A stretch of 64,000 bases of DNA from Sphaerochaeta pleomorpha str. Grapes (GTDB lineage: Bacteria > Spirochaetota > Spirochaetia > Sphaerochaetales > Sphaerochaetaceae): assembly GCF_000236685.1 (NCBI RefSeq), contig NC_016633.1:930001-994000 (forward strand), read 5' to 3'. The notes beneath the pieces were generated by a model. The model was not told the origin of the DNA. It was given only the letters and a program-made list of their open reading frames with translations, and made no database searches. Position 1 is the first letter of the stretch. Each line of letters begins with the position of its first letter. Made by a program: the position numbers and the translations under genes. This document shows positions 26,214-35,671 of the stretch, piece after piece.

Positions 26214-27398
26214 ATGAAAAACGGACGATTCGGCCAGTTCGGTGGCCAATACATACCTGAAACCTTGATGCATGCAGTCATCGAACTAGACACTGCCTAT
26301 AACCATTTCAAGGATGACCCAGAATTCCAGGCGGAACTGTCTCTCCTCTACAGCGAATATGCAGGAAGACCTTCCTTGCTTACCTATGCCGAGCATATGA
26401 CCAAAGATTTGGGCGGAGCCAAGATCTACTTGAAACGGGAAGACCTCAACCACACCGGCTCCCATAAGATCAACAACGTATTGGGCCAGTGCCTGCTGGC
26501 CAAGAAAATGGGCAAGCGGAGGGTAATCGCCGAGACTGGGGCCGGGCAACATGGCGTGGCAACCGCTACCGTGGCAGCGCTCATGGGCCTTGCGTGTGAA
26601 GTCTTCATGGGCAAGGTTGATTGTGACCGTCAGGCTTTGAACGTATACCGCATGGAATTGCTTGGAGCTACTGTCCATCCGGTAACCAGCGGAACGATGA
26701 CGCTCAAAGACGCTGTAAATGAAACCATGAAAGAATGGACACGGCGCATCGAGGACACCCACTATGTGTTAGGCTCGGTAATGGGACCCCATCCCTTCCC
26801 CACCATGGTTCGCGACTTCCAGAAAATCATCGGAAAGGAAGTTCGCTCCCAATTGCTTAAAAAGGAAGGAAAACTCCCCGACTATCTGCTCGCCTGCGTG
26901 GGTGGCGGATCGAACGCCATGGGATTGTTCTATGATTTCATCGAGGAACCGACGGTACAACTCATCGGATGCGAGGCAGCGGGAAAAGGTATCGATACGA
27001 GGCTGCATGCAGCAACGATAGCAAAGGGTACACTGGGAATCTTCCATGGAATGAAAAGCTATTTCTGCCAGGATTCCTACGGCCAGATAGATGAGGTGTA
27101 TTCGATCAGCGCAGGGCTCGACTACCCGGGTATCGGACCGGAACATGCAGATCTGTATGAGAAGGGAAGAGCCAGTTATGTACCGGTAACCGATGACCAA
27201 GCGGTCGAAGCCTTCGAGTACCTTTCGCGGATGGAAGGAATAATCCCTGCAATCGAAAGTGCCCATGCCGTTGCCTATGCAAAGATACTTGCCCCCACCT
27301 TGGGAAAAGACAAGGTACTGGTCATCAATCTCAGCGGTCGCGGAGACAAAGATGTGGCTGCGATTGCCCGTTACAAAGGAGAAGCGCTGTATGAGTAG
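26214..27398 (+). CDS. trpB: Tryptophan synthase beta subunit
   Basis: The 394-residue protein is a TrpB1-type beta chain. It has [13 protein letters not shown] at the start, the PLP lysine in [22 protein letters not shown] and the phosphate-binding GGGSNA. It condenses indole with serine, using PLP. ATG 26214 follows CGGAGG at 5 nt; longer frames upstream lack a site. It is first in the operon, unusual because trpBA normally ends trp operons. Its stop overlaps the trpA start. Confidence 0.97.
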   Translation: MKNGRFGQFGGQYIPETLMHAVIELDTAYNHFKDDPEFQAELSLLYSEYAGRPSLLTYAEHMTKDLGGAKIYLKREDLNHTGSHKINNVLGQCLLAKKMGKRRVIAETGAGQHGVATATVAALMGLACEVFMGKVDCDRQALNVYRMELLGATVHPVTSGTMTLKDAVNETMKEWTRRIEDTHYVLGSVMGPHPFPTMVRDFQKIIGKEVRSQLLKKEGKLPDYLLACVGGGSNAMGLFYDFIEEPTVQLIGCEAAGKGIDTRLHAATIAKGTLGIFHGMKSYFCQDSYGQIDEVYSISAGLDYPGIGPEHADLYEKGRASYVPVTDDQAVEAFEYLSRMEGIIPAIESAHAVAYAKILAPTLGKDKVLVINLSGRGDKDVAAIARYKGEALYE

Positions 27399-28170
27399 GA
27401 TAGCAAACGCCTTTCTCAAGGGGAAAGCCTTCATCCCCTTCATTACCTGTGGAGACCCCGACCTGGAGACGACAAAAGCCTTGGTCCTTGCCATGGAGAA
27501 AAGTGGTGCCGACCTCATAGAACTGGGCATTCCCTTCTCAGACCCCATTGCAGAGGGTCCTGTTATCCAAAAAGCGGATAAACGAGCTTTGCAATCGGGG
27601 ACAACTGCTGACAGGATTTTCTCCCTGGTTGCAGAGATTCGCCTCGAAACTGACATTCCCTTGGTGTTCATGACCTATATAAACCCAATATTCACCTACG
27701 GTAAAGCCCGCTTTTTAACGCGTTGCAAAGAAGTGGGAATCGACGGGATCATAGTGCCAGACCTACCCTATGAGGAACAGGATGAACTCAAAGGTTTCTG
27801 CTCTGAGTCTGGCGTCACCCTCATCAGTATGATCGCCCCTACCAGCAGAGAGCGGATACAGATGGTAGCCAAAGAAGCTGAGGGTTTTCTCTACTGCGTA
27901 TCGTCTCTAGGGGTTACCGGAGAGCGTTCAGCCATAGGTGATGCTGCAATGATGATGGTAGAAGAGGCAAAGAAGGCTACTACGATCCCCTGTTGTATCG
28001 GCTTTGGTATTTCCAATGCAGAGCAAGCCAAGGCCATGGCTTCCTTTGCCGATGGGGTAATCGTCGGTTCAGCTATCGTACGGCTGATAGCAGAGAACGG
28101 AAAAGACAGCATCCAACCGGTTTCCAAATTTGTCAGTGCAATGAAGACGGCAATAGCAACGACTGCATAG
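27391..28170 (+). CDS. trpA: Tryptophan synthase alpha subunit
   Basis: The 259-residue TIM-barrel protein carries [11 protein letters not shown], the [14 protein letters not shown] motif with the catalytic Glu and Asp, and [10 protein letters not shown]. It cleaves indole-3-glycerol phosphate to indole for TrpB. ATG 27391 lies inside the end of trpB (8-nt overlap) with AAAGGAG 9 nt upstream. Confidence 0.97.
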   Translation: MSRIANAFLKGKAFIPFITCGDPDLETTKALVLAMEKSGADLIELGIPFSDPIAEGPVIQKADKRALQSGTTADRIFSLVAEIRLETDIPLVFMTYINPIFTYGKARFLTRCKEVGIDGIIVPDLPYEEQDELKGFCSESGVTLISMIAPTSRERIQMVAKEAEGFLYCVSSLGVTGERSAIGDAAMMMVEEAKKATTIPCCIGFGISNAEQAKAMASFADGVIVGSAIVRLIAENGKDSIQPVSKFVSAMKTAIATTA

Positions 28171-28256
28171 AGATGACACACGCTTGATTTCTTCCTTGAA
28201 GCAAGGGAGAACTCGAACGCAGATGTTTCTATGTATAGTATTTAACAGGAGAAGCC

Positions 28257-29729
28257 ATGTATAGCCTTACTTTGAAACAAGCCCGTGCCTTGGCTGCAGA
28301 GAACGAGGGAGACCTTATCCCTATTTCCACTGAACTGTTCAGCGACCGATACACTCCCATCACAGTGCTTGAGACGCTCAAGGAAACAAGCAGCCATTGC
28401 TATCTCCTTGAAAGCGTGGATGACCGGCAAAAATGGGGACGGTATTCCTTTCTTGGATTGAACCCCAGCATGGAAATCACGTGTAGTGACCATTGCCTCA
28501 CCATAACCGATGAAAACGGGATTACGAATCTCAAGGACAACCCAAGCAAGGTCATCCGATCCATTCTCGCAACACATAAAAGCATAGCCGTCCCTTCCCT
28601 TCCCCCGTTCACCGGCGGACTGGTAGGATACTTTTCCTATGACTACTTCAAATATGCGGAACCGAGTTTGCAACTCGATGCAGAGGACAACGAACAATTC
28701 AAGGATGTCGATTTGATGCTATTTGACAAGGTAATCTGCTTCGACAATTACCGTCAGAAACTCATCCTGATCGCAAATATTGCAACCAAGAATCTCGAGA
28801 CCAGTTACCAGAAAGCCATTTTGCAACTGGAGTCCTTGAAAAACCTTATTGTAAACAAACCGGCACTCACCCATCAGAGCGGGAAACTGCTAGGACCCAT
28901 GGAAAGCCTGTTCAGCGAAGACCAATTCTGTTCTATGGTCGAACAGGCAAAGCGCCATATTTTTGAAGGCGATATCTTTCAGGTAGTGCTCTCAAACCGC
29001 CTGAGCGCACTCTTTGAGGGAAGCCTGCTCGATACCTACCGATACCTGCGCACCTCAAATCCTTCGCCCTACATGTTCTACTTCAGCGGTTGCGACGTGG
29101 AAATCGCCGGGGCTTCCCCCGAAACCCTGGTCAATTTACAGGAAGGAAATCTCCATACTTTCCCCCTGGCAGGGACAAGGAAGCGGGGAAAGAATGAGGA
29201 GGAAGACCGACAGAACGAGAGGGAACTGCTCTCTGATGAAAAGGAGCTTGCAGAACATAACATGCTCGTCGACCTTGGGCGGAACGACCTGGGCAAAATC
29301 AGCGAGTTTGGTTCGGTTGTTGTCGAGAAATATCTTTCGGTAGAGCATTTCAGCCATGTGATGCATATAGGATCAACAGTCAAAGGTACGTTGAAAAACG
29401 GATACGATGCGCTTGATGCAATCGAGGCGGTGCTTCCAGCGGGAACGCTCAGCGGGGCACCCAAACTGAGAGCCTGTGAGATTATCAACAAGCTGGAAAA
29501 CAACAAGCGGGGTATCTACGGGGGAGCCATCGGTTATATTGCCTTCAGTGGCAATATGGATACCTGCATTGCCATACGCATAGCCTACAAGAAAAACGGC
29601 AAGGTCTTTGTACGGAGCGGGGCGGGAATCGTGGCAGACAGCAACCCCTACAACGAATATCAGGAATGTATCAACAAGGCCAAGGCGGTCACTGAGGCCA
29701 TCGAGTCAGTCTCGGGAGGTTTACTATGA
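28257..29729 (+). CDS. trpE: Anthranilate synthase component I
   Basis: This 490-residue chorismate-utilising enzyme has the N-terminal Trp-binding region (LLES near 50), and the catalytic C-terminal block with FQVVLSNRL, ASPETLV, AGTRKRG, ERELLSDEKELAEH and the late GAIGYI and IRSGAG-like motifs. It makes anthranilate from chorismate with TrpG. AGGAG lies 5 nt before ATG 28257. The 86-nt gap after trpA is the only real spacer in the operon. It overlaps trpG by 4 nt. Confidence 0.96.
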   Translation: MYSLTLKQARALAAENEGDLIPISTELFSDRYTPITVLETLKETSSHCYLLESVDDRQKWGRYSFLGLNPSMEITCSDHCLTITDENGITNLKDNPSKVIRSILATHKSIAVPSLPPFTGGLVGYFSYDYFKYAEPSLQLDAEDNEQFKDVDLMLFDKVICFDNYRQKLILIANIATKNLETSYQKAILQLESLKNLIVNKPALTHQSGKLLGPMESLFSEDQFCSMVEQAKRHIFEGDIFQVVLSNRLSALFEGSLLDTYRYLRTSNPSPYMFYFSGCDVEIAGASPETLVNLQEGNLHTFPLAGTRKRGKNEEEDRQNERELLSDEKELAEHNMLVDLGRNDLGKISEFGSVVVEKYLSVEHFSHVMHIGSTVKGTLKNGYDALDAIEAVLPAGTLSGAPKLRACEIINKLENNKRGIYGGAIGYIAFSGNMDTCIAIRIAYKKNGKVFVRSGAGIVADSNPYNEYQECINKAKAVTEAIESVSGGLL

Positions 29730-30304
29730 TCTTATTGATAGACAATTACGATAGTTTTTCCTACAACCTCTATCAGCTGATAGGGTCCATGCATCCCGAT
29801 ATCATGGTGATACGCAACGATGTTTTATCAGTGTCTGAGATAGCAGCCCTGCAAATCGAACGCATCATCCTCTCCCCGGGACCAGGCATTTGCCAAGATG
29901 CAGGGGTCTGCATCGAAGTAATCCAAAAACTTGGCCCAGATATCCCGATTTTGGGAGTCTGTCTCGGCCATCAGGCTATCTGTGTTGCCTTTGGCGCCAC
30001 CGTCAGCCATGCAAAACAGTTGATGCACGGCAAACAGTCAAACGTGACCATAGACAAAAAAAGTGCAATGTTCAAGGAATTAGGACCAACAATGCTGGTA
30101 GGTCGATATCATTCACTCAGCGCAGTAGCTGAAACCATGCCGTCCTGCCTGAAGGTTACCGCTACCAGTGATGATGGCCAGATTATGGCAGTCGAACATC
30201 GAGATTATCCTATCTACGGTCTGCAATTTCACCCTGAATCGATTTTGACTCCCCGGGGAAACACCCTACTGGAGAATTTTTTGCGAATCGGAGTAACACT
30301 ATGA
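29726..30304 (+). CDS. trpG: Anthranilate synthase component II (glutamine amidotransferase)
   Basis: The 192-residue class I glutamine amidotransferase has LIDNYDSFSYNL, LSPGPG, the nucleophile Cys in GVCLGHQAI and the His/Glu pair in LQFHPESILT. It supplies ammonia to TrpE. It overlaps trpE and trpD by 4 nt each, so the three are translationally coupled. No fusion to TrpD or TrpE is present. Confidence 0.96.
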   Translation: MILLIDNYDSFSYNLYQLIGSMHPDIMVIRNDVLSVSEIAALQIERIILSPGPGICQDAGVCIEVIQKLGPDIPILGVCLGHQAICVAFGATVSHAKQLMHGKQSNVTIDKKSAMFKELGPTMLVGRYHSLSAVAETMPSCLKVTATSDDGQIMAVEHRDYPIYGLQFHPESILTPRGNTLLENFLRIGVTL

Positions 30305-31314
30305 TTAAAGAAGCAATCAAGGAATTGAGTTTGAAACATGATCTGAGCTACGCAGAGGCAAGGCAGGTCATGGATGAAATCATGGACGGAAAGGCAAGCC
30401 CGGTTCAGATGAGCAGTTTTCTTACTGCTCTCTCGCTCAAAGGTGAGACAATCGAGGAAATAACAGGAAGTGCAGAGGCAATGCGACAGCATTGCATCCG
30501 GCTGCTCCATAACCTTTCTGTGCTGGAAATCGTAGGTACAGGGGGAGACAAATCGAATTCCTTTAACATATCCACTACGAGCAGTATCGTTATCAGTGCC
30601 TGCGGAGTCCCGGTTGCAAAACATGGAAACCGTGCCGCCTCTTCAAAATGCGGGTCAGCCGACGTACTGGAGGCCTTGGGAGTCAATATAGCCGTCAGTC
30701 CTGCAAAAAGCAAAGAGTTGCTTGACACAATCGGCATCTGCTTCCTGTTTGCCCAAAACTACCATATTGCCATGAAATATGTTGCCCCGGTTCGCAAAGA
30801 ACTGGGCATCAGGACAGTATTCAATATCCTAGGCCCGCTGGCAAACCCAGCAGGGGCTTCGATGCAACTAATGGGCGTCTTCGATGAAAATCTGGTAAAA
30901 CCCCTTGCCCAGGTCATGGCTAACCTTGGGGTGACTGACGGCATGGTGGTATATGGACAGGATGGGTTGGATGAAATCAGTATATCCGGTCCCACTACAG
31001 TCTGTGAGGTGCGAAACCATACGTTTACCCAGTACGAGATAACACCCGAGCAGTTTGGCATGAAGCGCTGCTGTAAGGAAGATCTTCTCGGAGGGGATGC
31101 AAGCGAAAATGCAATTATTTCCCAGAAAATACTCAGCGGAGAGCAGAAAGGGCCCAAACGGGATGTGGTAGTACTCAATACTGCCTGTGCCCTCTACATT
31201 GCAAAGAAGGTTCCCAGCATCGAGGCTGGAATTGCCTTGGCAAGCGAAGCCATTGACAGCGGTAAGGCCAAAGAGAAACTCGAGGCATTCATTTGCCTAT
31301 CTAACGAGGTATAG
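30301..31314 (+). CDS. trpD: Anthranilate phosphoribosyltransferase
   Basis: The 337-residue protein has VGTGGDKSNSFNIST, KHGNRAASSKCGSADVLEALG and the NILGPLANPA motif of the TrpD family. It transfers phosphoribose from PRPP to anthranilate. It overlaps trpG by 4 nt and ends one base before the trpC start. Confidence 0.96.
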   Translation: MIKEAIKELSLKHDLSYAEARQVMDEIMDGKASPVQMSSFLTALSLKGETIEEITGSAEAMRQHCIRLLHNLSVLEIVGTGGDKSNSFNISTTSSIVISACGVPVAKHGNRAASSKCGSADVLEALGVNIAVSPAKSKELLDTIGICFLFAQNYHIAMKYVAPVRKELGIRTVFNILGPLANPAGASMQLMGVFDENLVKPLAQVMANLGVTDGMVVYGQDGLDEISISGPTTVCEVRNHTFTQYEITPEQFGMKRCCKEDLLGGDASENAIISQKILSGEQKGPKRDVVVLNTACALYIAKKVPSIEAGIALASEAIDSGKAKEKLEAFICLSNEV

Positions 31315-31315
31315 G

Positions 31316-32098
31316 ATGAATATTCTCCAGCAATTGGCTCAATCGACCAAAAACAGATACAAGGGAAAAGAGGTCAACAGGCCCCTTGCCCTACTCAAAG
31401 AACAAGCAGAGCTCTGTACTCCCCTTTCCCCTGCGTTCCCATTTGCAAGGGCGTTACGTAAGGAAGGTCTCTCGGTTATCTGCGAGATAAAAAAAGCTTC
31501 TCCTTCCAAGGGGATTATCAGCTCCGACTTCCCGTATCTGGAGATTGCCAAAGAGTATGCAATAGGGGGAGGTGACGCTATCAGCGTATTGACAGAACCT
31601 TCCTTGTTTCTTGGAAAAGACCGGTATCTTTCAGAAATTGCCCCTCTTGTTTCCCTTCCGCTTCTCAGGAAGGACTTTACGGTTTGCCCGTATCAGATAT
31701 ATGAGGCAAAACTACTGGGTGCCTCATCAGTTTTGCTTATTTGCGCCCTGCTCAGTGACGCGGATATTGAAAGCTACCTGCAGCTTTGCGAGGATCTTGG
31801 ACTTGACGCCCTGGTGGAAGCACACGACAAGCAAGAAACAGAACGGGCCATTGCGCTGGGTGCAAAGATTATCGGGGTGAACAACCGTGATTTAAAAACT
31901 TTTAAGGTCGATCTAGAAACCAGTATCAGGCTCAGGAACCTCGTGCCGCCTTCTATCATTTTTGTGAGCGAGAGCGGGATTGAGACAAAGCAAGACACAA
32001 GGATTTTGAGATCCCATGGAATCGATGCCGTACTGGTAGGGGAATGCCTTATGCGTTCTTTTGATAAAGCGGGCATGATCAAAGGATTCAAGGGATGA
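31316..32098 (+). CDS. trpC: Indole-3-glycerol phosphate synthase
   Basis: The 260-residue barrel has VICEIKKASPSKG, LLRKDFTV, LVEAHD, IGVNNRDLKTFKVDLE and SESGI, the normal active-site motifs. ATG 31316 is chosen from the ACGAGG site upstream and the conserved N-terminus; a longer frame would run inside trpD. It is a separate protein, not fused to TrpF. It overlaps trpF by 4 nt. Confidence 0.96.
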   Translation: MNILQQLAQSTKNRYKGKEVNRPLALLKEQAELCTPLSPAFPFARALRKEGLSVICEIKKASPSKGIISSDFPYLEIAKEYAIGGGDAISVLTEPSLFLGKDRYLSEIAPLVSLPLLRKDFTVCPYQIYEAKLLGASSVLLICALLSDADIESYLQLCEDLGLDALVEAHDKQETERAIALGAKIIGVNNRDLKTFKVDLETSIRLRNLVPPSIIFVSESGIETKQDTRILRSHGIDAVLVGECLMRSFDKAGMIKGFKG

Positions 32099-32712
32099 CC
32101 AAAATCAAACTCTGTGGCTTGAGGGGATTACAAGACATTGCCTATGCTAACAAGGTAAACCCCGACTTTGTGGGCTTTGTGTTTGCAAAAAGCAAGCGAC
32201 AGATATCGCCACAACTAGCAATGGGCATGCGACTTGCTTTGCATAAAGAGATTGTTTCGGTAGGGGTGTTCGTCAACGAGCAAATAGCGACCATCTGTGC
32301 ATTGGTCGAAAGCGGAACCATTGCTATGGTGCAACTCCACGGAGATGAAAACGAACAGTATATCCATGCCTTGAAACGAGAACTTTCGGTCCCGGTTATC
32401 AAGGTAGTGAGCATTACTTGCAAGGAATCCCTTCTCCCCTACCTATCCTCTCCTGCCGATTACCTTCTCCTTGATGCAGGGAAAGGTGGTACAGGAATGA
32501 GCTTTGACTGGAGCCTTGCACAGATTTGTACCCGCCCATTTTTCTTGGCTGGGGGCTTGAACAGTGAGAATCTGCAAAAAGCAATTGCTACAACCCACCC
32601 CTTCGCCGTCGATTTAAGCAGTGGCCTGGAAAAAGGCGGGAGAAAAGATTTTTCCCTGATGCAACAAGCTGTCAGCATAGCCCACCGGTGCAATTACCTA
32701 TCACCTAGCTAA
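32095..32712 (+). CDS. trpF: Phosphoribosylanthranilate isomerase
   Basis: The 205-residue protein has KLCGLRGLQD with the catalytic Cys, VGFVFAKSKRQI, VQLHGDEN, LLLDAGKGGTG and the DLSSGLEKGGRKD end motif. It completes the pathway set trpBAEGDCF in a single operon. Its stop overlaps the convergent EAL gene by 8 bp and no terminator is visible between them. Confidence 0.95.
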   Translation: MTKIKLCGLRGLQDIAYANKVNPDFVGFVFAKSKRQISPQLAMGMRLALHKEIVSVGVFVNEQIATICALVESGTIAMVQLHGDENEQYIHALKRELSVPVIKVVSITCKESLLPYLSSPADYLLLDAGKGGTGMSFDWSLAQICTRPFFLAGGLNSENLQKAIATTHPFAVDLSSGLEKGGRKDFSLMQQAVSIAHRCNYLSPS

Positions 32713-35392
32713 CAGTATGGCTACTTGCTTCGCTGTCTAGATATAACGCAATGAATGCAGATTCCTCAACTGCCTTGGAGAAAAGAAACCCTTGGTACTG
32801 GCAACAATTGATCGATTTGAGGAATTGTAATTGTTCTTCTGTCTCAACACCCTCGCTCAGAACCGTAATGCCTATTTCCTTTGCCAGGAGTACGATTGCC
32901 TTAATAATGGTAATAGTATCGGGATCGGGATAATTATTGATAAAAGACCTATCAATCTTAAGTGTATCAACCGAAAGATCAAGCAGATAGGAGAGAGAAG
33001 AAAATCCAGTACCAAAGTCGTCGATTGCGATAGAAACACCCATTTTTTGCAACTTCTGCAGGTTGCTGTCTACATTCAAGAAATTCTTTACGGCAATTTG
33101 CTCTGTCAGTTCAATTGAAAGCCTTGAAGGGGCAATAGTATATTGCCTTAGACTAGCTCTTATTGTTTCAATCGTAGAATTTCTGGAAATATCCTCTGCT
33201 GTCAGGTTAATGGAAATGGTAAAGGAATCCTGCAAAGAGGGAACAGTAGTCTCAAGTCTCACCAAGAAATTGATTGCATCGTGAATTACCAGTTGGGAGA
33301 GTTTTTCCATTAGCTTACTTTGTTCCATCAGGGGAATGAATTCTTCGGGGCTGACAGATCCAAGTTCCGGACTATTCCATCTGATGAGAGCTTCAGCCCC
33401 AACAATCCTATTTGTCGCTATGGCAAGCTGGGGTTGGTAATATAATTCCAATTCACCTTGTTCAAAAGCCTTTGGGAGGGATTCAAGAATCATCTTTGCC
33501 CGCAGAAACCGTGCATGGATGGCTTGGTTATAGAGTAAAAACCCCTTTCCTTTTTGATCATTAAGGACACTTCTGGCAATACAGGTTTTCCTCACCAACG
33601 CATCCTCAGTAGTGTTTGTATCGTCGCACAGGGCAACACCACAATGAAAAACAGGGGTAAAGGTCTTATCCAAGACAGTGATTGGTTTCGATACGTCAGA
33701 AAGCAGCTTGGTTACAATCTCTGCTACCTTGGCATCCTCGGTACAATCGGGAACCAGAAAGAAATAGCTTTTTGCAGAGAAAATCGCAATAGGGTCCGTA
33801 TTCCTTACCGAATTATGAATTCTGGAGGGAAGCAATGCCGCAAATACATGCGCTTCCTTGTTATTGAAAACGGAATTGAATTCTGCTTCATTGGAAAGTT
33901 GCAACATGATGCAATAAAAAGGAATACCAAGTTGAATTCTAGCAGAAATATAAGGAAAATCACATGCTCTGGATTCACTGCCCAAATGATCACACATTGA
34001 CCAGTTCGATAGCATAAAGAGATCGACAAAATATTCCTTTTTTCCTTTGTGATCCAAAATTACCGTTTTTAGCTTTTTGCTTTGGAAATAATTCCCCTCT
34101 TTGTTTTTTGTCCAGACCAACCGACTGGCAGTGTCACTAGCCTCTTGCCTGAGATTTTCACACTCAGTTTGAAAAAGTGAAGTCTTTTTGCCCATGAGGT
34201 CACTTTGACTAAATCCTGTCATATTCTCAAAGACTGTATTACAGAAGGTAATATGATGATCCTTATCAGATACCAGAATCCCATCATTTACATAGCTTGA
34301 AATAAGAGAGCTTACCTTCATCCTCTGTAAATCTGAATGCCTTTGAAAATAGATAATCACTGCTGTAGACCCCAAAAGCAACAGGGCCATAGCTATGATC
34401 CATTCTATCTGGGGATGGCTTAACAAAAAATTTCTGTCAAGCGTGGGCAATTGCCCGGTATCGAAATAACTTACCACAGTCCAGAGTCTGTCCCCGCCGG
34501 GATACCATTGGACTCCTTTCTGGGTAATTGGCTTGATTACACGGAAAGAATATATATGGTTACCGATTTCTTTCGATAATGCCTGTTCAGAATCAGCAAG
34601 GATTTTCAAGAGGTCAGGCTCTTGGATATACAGGTTATTGGCTTCTGTAGTATCAAACTTGAAGCCAAATACATACTCATTGTTTTTTACTATCCAGGAC
34701 CCGTTCCTGTCGATAAGGCCAAAAGAAATATTCTTCAGCAAGGATGACTGATACGCTGTAAAAAAGGAGAGTATATGATAGGCATCAAAGTTGATTACCA
34801 GCATCCCAATCCGCTCTGCATCCTTGAATACTGGTAAACCCATCCGTAAAACAGGTTCAACGGGAACTACTATTTCACCATTTTCAATGTTCAAATCCAT
34901 ATCTGAGATATATACAAATTCAGGGGGAGCAGAACTGAGAATCGAAACATAATCACGACTGCTTTTATCTTGGAGATTTTCCGCCCTTACGGCAACAGGC
35001 ACCCCATGGTAATTGTTTACACGGACGGTTTCCTTTCCCAAAGAATCGATAAACCGAATTTGCAGAATATATTCCTTTCTGCTTGCGATACGGGAAAAGA
35101 GCTGTTCCAGTTCGATACGGTTGGCCTCATCCTGATGTTGGCGGAATCTGGTACATTCATCGGAATTGTAAACGACTTGCAGGTCGGACAGATATTGGGA
35201 AAAAGTACTTTCCAGCAGGTTGGAAATAATGATGGTACCTTTTTCTTGCTCTGAGACAAGTCGGATAACAGACTGTTGACGCGTACTGTCTACGAAAAAC
35301 GAATAGACCCACAGGAAAATGCATACGAAAGGAAGCACAAAAAGGCAGATGCGTGAGATAATCCAACGAACATCCCTGCTCTTGAGTGTCAT
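32705..35392 (-). CDS. Membrane-bound sensor protein with PAS, degenerate GGDEF and EAL domains
   Basis: This 895-residue protein has a membrane helix at about 12-33, a large periplasmic sensor region (about 34-345), a second helix (about 350-370), a PAS domain (about 385-500), a GGDEF-like domain with no GGDEF motif (about 500-650) and an EAL domain (about 655-885). EAL catalytic motifs are intact: EALIRW, SINLT, ELTEQ, IDDFGTGFSSL, LKIDRSF and EGVETEEQ, so c-di-GMP phosphodiesterase activity is expected. ATG 35390-35392 has GGGAG 8 nt upstream; 35 further in-frame codons lack support. It stands alone, convergent with trpF. Confidence 0.88.
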   Translation of the reverse strand: MTLKSRDVRWIISRICLFVLPFVCIFLWVYSFFVDSTRQQSVIRLVSEQEKGTIIISNLLESTFSQYLSDLQVVYNSDECTRFRQHQDEANRIELEQLFSRIASRKEYILQIRFIDSLGKETVRVNNYHGVPVAVRAENLQDKSSRDYVSILSSAPPEFVYISDMDLNIENGEIVVPVEPVLRMGLPVFKDAERIGMLVINFDAYHILSFFTAYQSSLLKNISFGLIDRNGSWIVKNNEYVFGFKFDTTEANNLYIQEPDLLKILADSEQALSKEIGNHIYSFRVIKPITQKGVQWYPGGDRLWTVVSYFDTGQLPTLDRNFLLSHPQIEWIIAMALLLLGSTAVIIYFQRHSDLQRMKVSSLISSYVNDGILVSDKDHHITFCNTVFENMTGFSQSDLMGKKTSLFQTECENLRQEASDTASRLVWTKNKEGNYFQSKKLKTVILDHKGKKEYFVDLFMLSNWSMCDHLGSESRACDFPYISARIQLGIPFYCIMLQLSNEAEFNSVFNNKEAHVFAALLPSRIHNSVRNTDPIAIFSAKSYFFLVPDCTEDAKVAEIVTKLLSDVSKPITVLDKTFTPVFHCGVALCDDTNTTEDALVRKTCIARSVLNDQKGKGFLLYNQAIHARFLRAKMILESLPKAFEQGELELYYQPQLAIATNRIVGAEALIRWNSPELGSVSPEEFIPLMEQSKLMEKLSQLVIHDAINFLVRLETTVPSLQDSFTISINLTAEDISRNSTIETIRASLRQYTIAPSRLSIELTEQIAVKNFLNVDSNLQKLQKMGVSIAIDDFGTGFSSLSYLLDLSVDTLKIDRSFINNYPDPDTITIIKAIVLLAKEIGITVLSEGVETEEQLQFLKSINCCQYQGFLFSKAVEESAFIALYLDSEASSHTVS

Positions 35393-35671
35393 CCTGTTTT
35401 CTCCCTTTGGGTCCAGATAGAAAGATACCCGCCTACCTACAACAAGTATATGTGTAACCTTAGTATAATTGTCCTTGCTGAGGGAATAGGATGTCAAGGG
35501 AAAAACGATGGCCAGGTCTGATCAAGCCACGATTTTCATTGAACTTGACTAAACCCAGCAACAAAATCACATAACAATCTCCATCTCAATTTTCTCCAGT
35601 CCCGATAGGCTTATAGGCCCTAGGTGAAAACAGAACCCAATCACCAAGAGGGAGAATCGAAGCAGGGGTTT

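Noticed and set aside
26029-26217. Trp leader peptide
   Set aside because: The 62-codon frame contains no Trp codons and no attenuator terminator follows.
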